This document shows, piece after piece, positions 37,771-45,825 of a stretch of 56,136 nt of DNA. A model generated the notes under the pieces. It did no database searches. It was not told the DNA's origin and saw only the letters and a program-made list of their open reading frames with translations. The stretch's first letter is position 1, and each line of letters starts with the position of its first letter. The stretch is taken from assembly GCA_003223135.1 (NCBI GenBank), contig QHXX01000107.1, positions 1 to 56,136 on the forward strand, read 5' to 3'. A program made the translations under genes and the position numbers. This stretch comes from Acidobacteriota bacterium. Lineage in GTDB: Bacteria; Acidobacteriota; Polarisedimenticolia; Gp22-AA2.

Positions 37771-39017
37771 TCGCGGGCCCGCACGGCACCGTGGCGATCG
37801 TGCTGGCGGGGGGCGAGGGGAAGCGTCTGTTCCCACTGACCCGGCGCCGCGCCAAGCCGGCGATGCCGTTCGCCGGCCAGTACCGCCTGATCGACTTCGT
37901 CCTCACCAACCTGGTGCACTCGAACCTGCTGCGCATCCACGTCCTGACGCAGTACGAGTCGTACTCCCTGATCCGGCACCTGTCGCGCGGCTGGAACTTC
38001 TCGGCCCACCTCGGCCAGTACTGCGAGGTGATCCCGGCCGCCGTCGGCGAGGGGCGGGGCTGGTACCAGGGATCGGCCGACGCGCTGTACCAGAACCTGG
38101 AGCGCCTCGGGCGCGACGCTCCCCGGATCGTCGCCGTGTTCGGCGCGGACCACATCTACCGCATGGACATCGAGGAGATGATCGTGGAGCACGTCGAGTC
38201 CAGGGCCGATATCAGCATCAGCGTCGTGCCCCAGCCGATCGAGGAGGCGCACCAGCTCGGCTGCGTCGAAGTGGACGAGAACATGCGGGTGCGACGCTTC
38301 CTGGAGAAGCCGGCGTCGCCGCCCGCCTTCCCCGGCGATCCGGGGAAATCGCTCGTCTCCATGGGCAACTACCTGTTCAACTACGACGTGCTCTGCCGGG
38401 TTCTCGAGGACGACCACGCCGACCCCAAGAGCCGCCACGACCTGGGAGGAGACGTCTTTCCGCGCTTTTACGAGAAGCTGCACATCCACGCCTACAACTT
38501 CCTGAACAACCGGGTCCCCGGAACGCGCGACTCGGAGGTCGGCTACTGGCGCGACGTGGGAACCATCGGATCGTACTGGCGGGCGTCCATGGACCTGGTC
38601 AGCGTGACGCCGGCGTTCAACATGTACAACGAGGACTGGCCGATCCTGACGGCGCGCGTCGATTACCCGCCCGCCAAGTTCGTATTCGCCGACCGCGAAT
38701 CGAATCGCATGGGGATCGCCACCGACTCTCTGGTGCCCAACGGCTGCATCATCTCGGGCGGCCACATCGATCGTTGCGTCCTGGGTCCGCGCGTGCGCAT
38801 CAACTCCTACAGCACGGTGAGCGAGAGCGTGCTGTTCGAGGGAGTCGAGGTCGGCCGGCACTGCCGCATCCGGCGCGCCATCGTCGACAAGCGCGTGAAA
38901 ATCCCCGCCAATACCGTCATCGGTTACGATCCCGAGGGCGATCGCGCGCGCGGGATCGTCGTCTGCCCCGAGGGCATTTCGGTCGTGTCGACGGACGTGG
39001 ACTTCGCTCCGTCGTGA
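37767..39017 (+). CDS. glgC: Glucose-1-phosphate adenylyltransferase
   Basis: A 416-residue enzyme starting at a GTG that overlaps the preceding stop (GTGA at 37767-37770). Family landmarks: VAIVLAGGEGKRLFPLTRRRAKPAMPF (nucleotide loop and allosteric Arg/Lys region), SADALYQNLERL, VAVFGADHIYRMD with the metal-binding Asp, FLEKPA, MGNYLFN, and EVGYWRDVGTIGSYWRASMDL. A left-handed beta-helix C-terminus follows (CIISGGHIDRCVLGPRVRINS). It makes ADP-glucose from glucose 1-phosphate and ATP, the committed step of bacterial glycogen synthesis, for use by the GlgA at 44350. Length and all motifs are normal. Its stop in turn overlaps the next GTG start, so the operon is translationally coupled. Confidence 0.96.
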   Translation: MIAGPHGTVAIVLAGGEGKRLFPLTRRRAKPAMPFAGQYRLIDFVLTNLVHSNLLRIHVLTQYESYSLIRHLSRGWNFSAHLGQYCEVIPAAVGEGRGWYQGSADALYQNLERLGRDAPRIVAVFGADHIYRMDIEEMIVEHVESRADISISVVPQPIEEAHQLGCVEVDENMRVRRFLEKPASPPAFPGDPGKSLVSMGNYLFNYDVLCRVLEDDHADPKSRHDLGGDVFPRFYEKLHIHAYNFLNNRVPGTRDSEVGYWRDVGTIGSYWRASMDLVSVTPAFNMYNEDWPILTARVDYPPAKFVFADRESNRMGIATDSLVPNGCIISGGHIDRCVLGPRVRINSYSTVSESVLFEGVEVGRHCRIRRAIVDKRVKIPANTVIGYDPEGDRARGIVVCPEGISVVSTDVDFAPS

Positions 39018-41185
39018 AACCGGTCGCTCTCGCCTTCCTGTGGCACCTGCACCAGCCCCTCTATCGTCTCAGGGAGGAACGTGTCTGCTTCATGCCATGG
39101 GTGCGCCTGCACGCCATCCGCTCGTACTACGACATGGTCCGCGTGCTGGAGGAGTTCCCCCAGATCAGGCCGACCTTCAACCTGACCGCGACGCTGATCG
39201 GGCAGATCCGGGCGTACGAGGCGGGCGCGACGGACCTGTTCCGGGAGACGGCGAGAATTGCGCCGGACGACCTGGACGACTCACGGCGCGCCTTCCTCTT
39301 CGAGCACTTCTTTGCAGCCCAGGTCGAGCACATGATGGGCGACCTGCCACGCTACGCCGAGATCCACGGTCGCCGCGAGCGAGCGCGTCTCGAACACGGG
39401 GAGGCGAACGCCTGGAAGGAATTGTCGACCGCGGACTATCGCGACCTTCAGGTCCTGTTCGATCTCTCCTGGTTCGGCTTCAAGGCGCGAGAGGACTTCC
39501 CGGAGGTGCGGGCGCTCTGCGAGCGCGGGCGGAACTTCACGCGGCACGACGTGGAGATGGTGCACGCGGTCCAGGACGAGATTCTTCGCCGGATCCTGCC
39601 GTCCTACCGCGAGGCGGCCGCTCAGGGCCGGATCGAGATCGCGACGTCCCCCTACGCCCACCCGATCCTGCCGCTCCTCATCGATACCGACTCGGCGCGC
39701 GAGACGATGCCGCAGGCGTCGCTCCCGCCCCGTTTCCGGGCCCCGGAGGACGCGCGCCGGCAGGTCGAGGAGGCGCTCATGTATGTCGAGCGCGAGCTGG
39801 GTGTTCGTCCGCGCGGCCTGTGGCCTTCGGAGGGAGCGGTAAGCCGCGAGGCCGTCGAGCTCTTGGGTCCGTGCGGGATCGATTGGACCGCCAGCGACGA
39901 GCACGTGCTCGGGGCGTCCGAAACGAATCCCCCCGCCGATCCCGGGCGGCCCTGGACCCTGTCCGGCGCACCCGGTGGTCCGGTGATGGTTTTCCGCGAC
40001 CAGGATCTGTCGGACCGTATCGGGTTCTCCTACGCGCGGATCGACCCGGCGCGCGCCGCCGGCGACTTCGTGGCGGCCGTGCGGGAGAGGGCGCGGTCGA
40101 GCTCGGGAAGCGGGCGGTTGATCCTGGTCGCCCTCGATGGAGAAAACCCCTGGGAGCACTATCCCCAGGCCGGCGGACCGTTCCTGCGCGCCCTGTACGG
40201 GGCGCTGGCCCGCGACCCGGCGCTCGCCTGCAGCACGGTCTCCGAGACGATCGCGACCTGCCAGGAACGGGGCACGATCGGGCGGCTGCGCGCCGGGAGC
40301 TGGATCCAGGCCGATTTCAGCACCTGGATCGGCGGGCCGGAAAAGAATCGCGCCTGGGGCCTTCTCAGGGAGATCCGCTCCTCTCTCGGCAGCACCCTCG
40401 AGGATGCGCGGGTCCCCGAGGACGCGCGGCGCGCCGCCTGGTCGTCTCTGCGCGCGGCGGAGGGGAGCGACTGGTTCTGGTGGCTGGACGGGCAGTTCAC
40501 GACCGCCTACGGGACGCAGTTCGACGAGACGTTCCGCTCTCACCTGAAGCAGGCGTGCCAGGCGCTCGGTCGCGAGGCGCCCGAATCGCTTGGCTGGCCG
40601 ATCCCGGCACCGGGGCGGCGCGAGGAGAGCGGCGCCATCGGGGAGGCCGGCCTGCTGCTCGCACCGCGCATCGACGGATTCGAGGGAGATTACTTCGAAT
40701 GGCACGGTGCTTTGCGGCTCGAATGGGGCGTGCTCGCCTCCCGGGGCACCATGCAGACGGCGCAGCGCCCGCTCGAGTCGCTGCGCTATGGCGTCTCGCG
40801 CGATGGCGAGTTCTGCCTGCGGATCGACCCCGACGCACGGTCCGGGCCCGCCGGCTTCGCGGGCCTGGGTCTCGACCTGTCGTTCCGTGCGGGAGAGAGC
40901 GCCCGCCACCTGCGCCTCGATCTGGATGACAAGGGCGACCTGAAGGACGTGGTTCTGGAGGTGCCGAAGGGGGTGCCGCACTCCGCCTCGCTCGGAGCCC
41001 CGGTGCGGGCGGTGGCGCGTAAAGTCTTCGAGATGGCGGTGTCCTGCCAGACGCTCGGTCTCGAGCCGGGCATGACGGTCGGTCTCCGGATCCGCCTGTG
41101 CACCCCCTCCGGCGACGCGCCGCTCAAAGAGATCGTCACGCGCGTGCCGCCGTTCGCGCGGGACCCTTTGGACACCGCGGCATGA
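39014..41185 (+). CDS. GH57 alpha-amylase-type glycosidase
   Basis: A 723-residue GH57 enzyme of the COG1449-like group, starting at a GTG within GTGA shared with the glgC stop. The domain opens with ALAFLWHLHQPLYRL (motif 1 HxHQP), and shows TFNLTATLIGQI (motif 2), GLWPSEGAVSREAV with Glu273 as the expected nucleophile, and VALDGENPWEHYPQAG with Asp375 as the expected acid/base. The C-terminal part (about 500-723) is beta-rich and not assigned. GH57 enzymes are retaining alpha-1,4-glucan hydrolases or transferases; this group is often annotated amylopullulanase or alpha-amylase, but activity on glycogen intermediates is inferred. No signal peptide, so it acts in the cytoplasm. Confidence 0.9.
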   Translation: MKPVALAFLWHLHQPLYRLREERVCFMPWVRLHAIRSYYDMVRVLEEFPQIRPTFNLTATLIGQIRAYEAGATDLFRETARIAPDDLDDSRRAFLFEHFFAAQVEHMMGDLPRYAEIHGRRERARLEHGEANAWKELSTADYRDLQVLFDLSWFGFKAREDFPEVRALCERGRNFTRHDVEMVHAVQDEILRRILPSYREAAAQGRIEIATSPYAHPILPLLIDTDSARETMPQASLPPRFRAPEDARRQVEEALMYVERELGVRPRGLWPSEGAVSREAVELLGPCGIDWTASDEHVLGASETNPPADPGRPWTLSGAPGGPVMVFRDQDLSDRIGFSYARIDPARAAGDFVAAVRERARSSSGSGRLILVALDGENPWEHYPQAGGPFLRALYGALARDPALACSTVSETIATCQERGTIGRLRAGSWIQADFSTWIGGPEKNRAWGLLREIRSSLGSTLEDARVPEDARRAAWSSLRAAEGSDWFWWLDGQFTTAYGTQFDETFRSHLKQACQALGREAPESLGWPIPAPGRREESGAIGEAGLLLAPRIDGFEGDYFEWHGALRLEWGVLASRGTMQTAQRPLESLRYGVSRDGEFCLRIDPDARSGPAGFAGLGLDLSFRAGESARHLRLDLDDKGDLKDVVLEVPKGVPHSASLGAPVRAVARKVFEMAVSCQTLGLEPGMTVGLRIRLCTPSGDAPLKEIVTRVPPFARDPLDTAA

Positions 41186-43263
41186 GCGTGCGTCTCCTGC
41201 TCGCGCTGCACTTTCACCAGCCGGTCGGGAATTTCGACTTCGTGTTCCGTGACGCCATGCGCCTGTGCTACGCGCCGATTCTCGATCGCTTCGAACGCCA
41301 TCCGGGTGTGCGCGCCGCCTTTCATCTTTCGGGGTGCCTCCTGGAGTGGCTGGAGGAGCACGATCGCCCGTTCCTCGACCGCGTCATCCGTCTCGTGGCG
41401 TCGGGGCAGATCGAGCCTTTGGGCGGCGCCTTCTACGAGCCGATCCTGTCCATCGTTCCGCGCGCCGACGCGCTCGACCAGATCGAGCGCCTCGCCTCGT
41501 ACTGGCAGAGACGGGGCGGCGTCCGCCCGCAAGGGGCATGGATCGCGGAGCGCGTCTGGGAGCCTGCGCTCGCCGAAGTGCTGGCGGAGGCGCGCGTGCG
41601 CTACACGATCCTGGACGATCAGCACCTGCGCTTCGCCGGGCTTCTGGACGAGCGCTTCAGCGGCGTCTTCGTCACCGAGCGCGCCTCCCGCGCCGTCGCT
41701 TTCTTTCCCTCGGATTACGAGCTCCGATACCTGATCCCGTTCCGGCCGCTGGACACCGTCCGCCGGCACTTCCGCGAGCTGGCCGGGCCCGGGAGCGACT
41801 GGGTCCTCACCTACGGCGACGACGCGGAGAAGTTCGGGCTCTGGCCGCGCACGCATCGCTGGGTGTTCGAGGAGGGATGGCTGGAGGGGTTTCTGTCGAT
41901 GCTCGAGGAGTCGGACGGACCGGTGCGCACGACCTCTCCGGGGGCCTTCCTGGACGAACGACCGCAGGCGCGCAGGGTCTACGTTCCGAACGCCTCCTAC
42001 ACCGAGATGCTGGAGTGGGCGTTGCCGGCGGCATCGGTGGGCGGGTATCTCCGGACGCGCGCCGCCGCCCTGAAGGAGGCGCCGGCCGAGCACGTCCGAG
42101 CCTTTGTGCGCGGCAGCCTCTGGGACATGTTCCTGGCGCGCTATCCGGAGGCGGACCATCTGCACAAGCACGTCCTGTGGACCTCAAGGCGGGCGCGCGC
42201 CCTGCCCGCGGACGCCCCGGGGAGGGAGGAGGCGATCACGGGCGTTCTGCGGGCGCAGTGCAATTGTGCTTACTGGCATGGCCTGTTCGGAGGCCTGTAC
42301 TTCCCGCACCTGCGGCATGGCGTGTACGAGAGTCTCCTGCGGGCCGATGCTCTCCTGGCGGAGGCCGACGCCGGGCGGGTGCGCGTCGAGGTCGAGGACC
42401 TCGACGGCGACCTGGAAGAGGAGGTGGTCGTTCGCTCCGGCGCGACCCAGGCTTTCTTCCGGCCATCGGACGCCGGCACCCTGGTGGAGTTCGACTTCCT
42501 GCCGTGCCGTTTCAACGTCGCCAACATCGTGTCGCGCTGGCGCGAGAGATACCACGCGGGCGAGGAGCCGACGCACGCGCACGCCGAGGGCGGATCGGTG
42601 ACATCGCCGCACGAGCAGACGGTCGCCGTGGACCTCGCCGATCTGGAAGGCCGGCACTTCGACCGGCTGCCCCTCCGCTCCTTGCGCGATTTCTTCTGTG
42701 CGCACCCTCCAGACCCGGTCGCCCTCGGCGCCTTCCGGTCCATGCTGCTCCAGCAGGGCAGGGTCGATCGCTGGGAGACGAGCGCCCGGGGTCTGATCTC
42801 CGAGGCGCGCCTCGGACCGCTGGCCTACGCCCGCGAGGTGACGATGGACGAGTCCGGGGACCTGCGCGTCGCCTGGAGGACGGCGCCTTCGGGCGCGGGG
42901 GCCGAGGGCTGGTTCGGCACCCTGCTCTGCCTGACGCTCCTGGCGCGCCAGGCGCCGGATCGCTCCGTCGTCGTCGTGGGTGTGGACGGGAGGGAACGTC
43001 GTGGCGCGCCCGGCGATCCGCTGGAGGTCGACGGTGTTGTTCGCCTCGCTCTCGAGGACCGCGCCTTCGGCTTCGCCCTGGACATCATCCCCGCGCCCGC
43101 GGCGCGGCTCGCCGCCTGCCCGATCGAAACGCTGCAGCGCTCGGAAGATCGTCTCGAGACGACCTATCAAGGGACGGTCTTTGCGTTATGCTGGGCGGTG
43201 TCGCCGCCGGGCCCGCCGTCACCGGCGTCCACGCTGCGACTCGCATTCCGGAGGCTGACGTGA
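41182..43263 (+). CDS. GH57 4-alpha-glucanotransferase/alpha-amylase (DUF1925/DUF1926 type)
   Basis: A 693-residue enzyme, ATG inside ATGA overlap with the previous gene. Motifs: LLLALHFHQPVGNFDFVF (motif 1), GGAFYEPILSIVPRADAL (motif 2), GAWIAERVWEP with Glu123, and LTYGDDAEKFGLWPRTH with Asp213-Asp214. In the Thermococcus litoralis 4-alpha-glucanotransferase the catalytic pair is Glu123 and Asp214, the same numbering, so this is very likely that subfamily. The central and C-terminal beta domains typical of DUF1925/DUF1926 follow (QCNCAYWHGLFGGLYFPHLR near 355). It disproportionates or hydrolyses alpha-1,4-glucans. With the two other GH57 genes it gives this operon three different catalytic types of that family. 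Confidence 0.92.
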   Translation: MSVRLLLALHFHQPVGNFDFVFRDAMRLCYAPILDRFERHPGVRAAFHLSGCLLEWLEEHDRPFLDRVIRLVASGQIEPLGGAFYEPILSIVPRADALDQIERLASYWQRRGGVRPQGAWIAERVWEPALAEVLAEARVRYTILDDQHLRFAGLLDERFSGVFVTERASRAVAFFPSDYELRYLIPFRPLDTVRRHFRELAGPGSDWVLTYGDDAEKFGLWPRTHRWVFEEGWLEGFLSMLEESDGPVRTTSPGAFLDERPQARRVYVPNASYTEMLEWALPAASVGGYLRTRAAALKEAPAEHVRAFVRGSLWDMFLARYPEADHLHKHVLWTSRRARALPADAPGREEAITGVLRAQCNCAYWHGLFGGLYFPHLRHGVYESLLRADALLAEADAGRVRVEVEDLDGDLEEEVVVRSGATQAFFRPSDAGTLVEFDFLPCRFNVANIVSRWRERYHAGEEPTHAHAEGGSVTSPHEQTVAVDLADLEGRHFDRLPLRSLRDFFCAHPPDPVALGAFRSMLLQQGRVDRWETSARGLISEARLGPLAYAREVTMDESGDLRVAWRTAPSGAGAEGWFGTLLCLTLLARQAPDRSVVVVGVDGRERRGAPGDPLEVDGVVRLALEDRAFGFALDIIPAPAARLAACPIETLQRSEDRLETTYQGTVFALCWAVSPPGPPSPASTLRLAFRRLT

Positions 43264-43276
43264 CACACGAGCGCTC

Positions 43277-44335
43277 ATGACCCCCGAGCTCCGCAAGGAC
43301 CCGGTGACAGGGCGGTGGGTGATCATCGCGGGCGAGCGCGGCCAGCGCCCCAATCCGTTCCGTCACTACGCCCCGGCGACCGAAGCCGGGGGTGACTGCC
43401 CCTTCTGCCCGGGGCATGAGGGGATGACGCCACCGGAGGTCCTGGTGTTCCGTGACGACCCCGGCGACGGCGGGAGCGCGCCGTCCTGGATCGTGCGCGT
43501 CGTACCCAACCGCTACCCCGCCCTGCGGATCGAGGGCACGCCCGACAAGCGCGCCGAGGGGCTGTACGACATGATGCGCGGCATCGGGGCGCACGAAGTG
43601 GTCATCGAGTCGCCCGAGCACGACGGCGATCCCGCGCGCTACAGCCCGGGACAGATGGCGGGGGTGATCCGCGCCTATCGCGACCGCACGACCGACCTTC
43701 TCCGCGACACCCGGTTCCGTTACGTGCTGGTGTTCAAGAATCACGGCGCGGCGGCGGGCGCCACCCTGACGCACCCCCATTCGCAGATCATCGCTCTGCC
43801 GGTGGTGCCCGCCCGGCTCGAGGCCGAGCTCGCGGGCGCGATACGCTACTTCGAGTACCGCGGCCGCTGCGTCTACTGCGACATCCTGTCGCAGGAGGTC
43901 TCCGACGGCCGGCGGCTGGTGACTCAGAACGCGGAGTTCATCGCGCTGGCTCCCTTCGCGTCGCGTTTTCCGTTCGAAGTCCTCGTCCTGCCGCGCCGGC
44001 ACGACGCTTTCTTCTGGACGCTGGCGAAGCACCAGGTCGAGGCCCTGGCCGAAATCCTGCAGGACGTCCTGCGACGCTACCGGCTGGCGCTCAGGGACCC
44101 CCCGTACAACTACGTCATCCACACGGCGCCGCCCGGTCACCCGAGCCCCGAGGTCTACCACTGGCAGGTCGAGGTGATGCCGAAGCTGACCGACGTCGCC
44201 GGGTTCGAGTGGGGCAGCGGCTTCTTCATCAACCCGACTCCCCCCGAGGAAGCGGCCCGCGCCCTGAGGGACCTGGAGCGGTTCATGGACGTGACGGACG
44301 CGCAACTCCTGCGCGGACCCGGCGCCCCCGCCTGA
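43277..44335 (+). CDS. galT: Galactose-1-phosphate uridylyltransferase-like (GalT)
   Basis: A 352-residue HIT-superfamily transferase. DCPFCPGHE near 40 provides the first zinc-ligand Cys pair, VPNRYPAL follows, THPHSQIIALP holds the active-site His166-Pro-His168-Ser-Gln motif, and RCVYCDIL may give another metal site; EVYHWQVEVMPKL and GFEWGSGFFINPTPPEEAA close the domain. The textbook enzyme swaps UMP between UDP-glucose and galactose 1-phosphate. Relatives in glycogen operons may use ADP-glucose or other hexose phosphates, so the name follows homology only. No galK or galE lies here, which supports a role in glucan rather than galactose metabolism. It begins 13 bases after the GH57 stop. 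Confidence 0.88.
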   Translation: MTPELRKDPVTGRWVIIAGERGQRPNPFRHYAPATEAGGDCPFCPGHEGMTPPEVLVFRDDPGDGGSAPSWIVRVVPNRYPALRIEGTPDKRAEGLYDMMRGIGAHEVVIESPEHDGDPARYSPGQMAGVIRAYRDRTTDLLRDTRFRYVLVFKNHGAAAGATLTHPHSQIIALPVVPARLEAELAGAIRYFEYRGRCVYCDILSQEVSDGRRLVTQNAEFIALAPFASRFPFEVLVLPRRHDAFFWTLAKHQVEALAEILQDVLRRYRLALRDPPYNYVIHTAPPGHPSPEVYHWQVEVMPKLTDVAGFEWGSGFFINPTPPEEAARALRDLERFMDVTDAQLLRGPGAPA

Positions 44336-44349
44336 AGAAGGGAGGTGGC

Positions 44350-45810
44350 GTGTCCGAGATCTGGATGGTCGCGGCGGAGGCGGCGCCTTACGCGCAGGTG
44401 GGAGGGCTGGGGGACGTCCTGCGCGCCCTTCCGGGCGCGCTCGCGGGACTCGGCTTCCGGGTGCGGCGCTTCCTGCCTGCGTACGGCAGCGTCGACCGCG
44501 CGGGGTTCGTCGAGGAGGACGACAACCTCGCCGTGCCTCTCGGGCCGGCGCGCACTCCGGTGCGCTTCCTCTCGAAGAACGAGGCCCCCGGTGTCGTGAC
44601 GACCCTTCTCGTCTGCGAGGAATTGTTCGCGCGGGAGGGGGTCTATGGCACGCCGGAGGGTGAATACCCCGACAACCCGCGCCGGTTCGCTCTCCTGAGC
44701 CGCGCCGTCTGCGAGAGGGCGCGGCGCGCCCCCGACCCTCCCGACGTCCTGCACGTCCACGACTGGCACACCGCGCTCGTCCCCCTGTTCGCGCGCTTCA
44801 CCCCGGTCTGGCGCAGAAAGCCCCGGACCGTGCTGACGATTCACAACCTCGGGTACCAGGGAAAGTTCGACGCGGCGGCGCTCACCTGGCTGTCGCTGCC
44901 GGATGGAGCGCGCAGCGATGTGCTCGCGGGGGACGTGATCGAAGATCACGGCGGAGTGAACTTTCTCAAGGCCGGTCTCGCTCACGCCGACAGGCTGACG
45001 ACGGTCAGCCCCCGGCACGCGCGCGAGGTCCTGACCTCCACCTTCGGCTTCGGACTGGACGGCATGCTGCGGCGGCGCGAGAGTGTCCTGACCGGTATCC
45101 TGAACGGCGCGGACTACGAGGTCTGGGACCCCGCGCGGGACGAGCGCCTGCCGAGACCGTACGGACCGGGAACGCTCGAACGCAAGGAAGAGGCAAAGCG
45201 CGCTCTCGTCGAAAAGCTCGGCCTGGCCGCGACCGGTCGGGCCCTCGTCGGGGTCGTGGGTCGTCTCGCTCCCCAGAAAGGGATCGACGTCCTGGCCGCA
45301 GCCGCGACCGCCCTGCTGTCGCAGGGGGCCGGCCTGGCCATCCTCGGGGCCGGGGATCGGGAGATCGTCGCGGCGCTCCAGGGTCTGCAGCGCCGCCATC
45401 CGGATAAGATCGCGGTGCGCGTCGGCCACGACGACGACCTGGCCCACCTGATCGTGGCAGGGTGCGACCTCCTCGTCGTCCCCTCGCGTTACGAACCGTG
45501 CGGGCTGGTGCAGATGCACGCCCTGCGGTACGGGACGATCCCGGTGGTGCACGGAACCGGAGGTCTGGCGGATACCGTGCGCGACGAGACGGAAGCGCCC
45601 GGCCGGGGCACCGGGTTCGTCTTCGGGCCGCTCACTCCCGAGACCCTGGCGGGCGCCGTGCGCCGGGCGCTGACCCTGCGTCAATCGGACCCTCGCGCCT
45701 GGCGCGCCCTGCAGAGGCGCGCCATGGCCGAGGACTTCTCCTGGGCGAAGGCAGCCGGGCTCTACGCCGACCTGTACCGGGACCTGCTAGGCTCGAACGA
45801 TCCTCGCTGA
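44350..45810 (+). CDS. glgA: Glycogen synthase (ADP-glucose, GT5)
   Basis: A 486-residue GT5 glucosyltransferase from a GTG at 44350 with GGGAGG upstream. The N-terminal domain starts VSEIWMVAAEAAPYAQVGGLGDVLRAL; DVLHVHDWHTALVPL, VLTIHNLGYQG and NFLKAGLAHADRLTTVSPRH follow. The C-domain has GRLAPQKGIDVL and the GT-B signature VPSRYEPCGLVQMHALRYGTIPVVHGTGGLADTV. The classic K-x-G-G-L of E. coli GlgA is Q-V-G-G-L here; Gln at this position occurs in other bacterial starch-synthase-like enzymes, so activity is still expected. It extends alpha-1,4-glucan from ADP-glucose supplied by GlgC. It is the last gene of the plus-strand operon and faces the convergent phosphorylase. Confidence 0.95.
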   Translation: MSEIWMVAAEAAPYAQVGGLGDVLRALPGALAGLGFRVRRFLPAYGSVDRAGFVEEDDNLAVPLGPARTPVRFLSKNEAPGVVTTLLVCEELFAREGVYGTPEGEYPDNPRRFALLSRAVCERARRAPDPPDVLHVHDWHTALVPLFARFTPVWRRKPRTVLTIHNLGYQGKFDAAALTWLSLPDGARSDVLAGDVIEDHGGVNFLKAGLAHADRLTTVSPRHAREVLTSTFGFGLDGMLRRRESVLTGILNGADYEVWDPARDERLPRPYGPGTLERKEEAKRALVEKLGLAATGRALVGVVGRLAPQKGIDVLAAAATALLSQGAGLAILGAGDREIVAALQGLQRRHPDKIAVRVGHDDDLAHLIVAGCDLLVVPSRYEPCGLVQMHALRYGTIPVVHGTGGLADTVRDETEAPGRGTGFVFGPLTPETLAGAVRRALTLRQSDPRAWRALQRRAMAEDFSWAKAAGLYADLYRDLLGSNDPR

Positions 45811-45825
45811 AAAGCCGGCCGCCGC

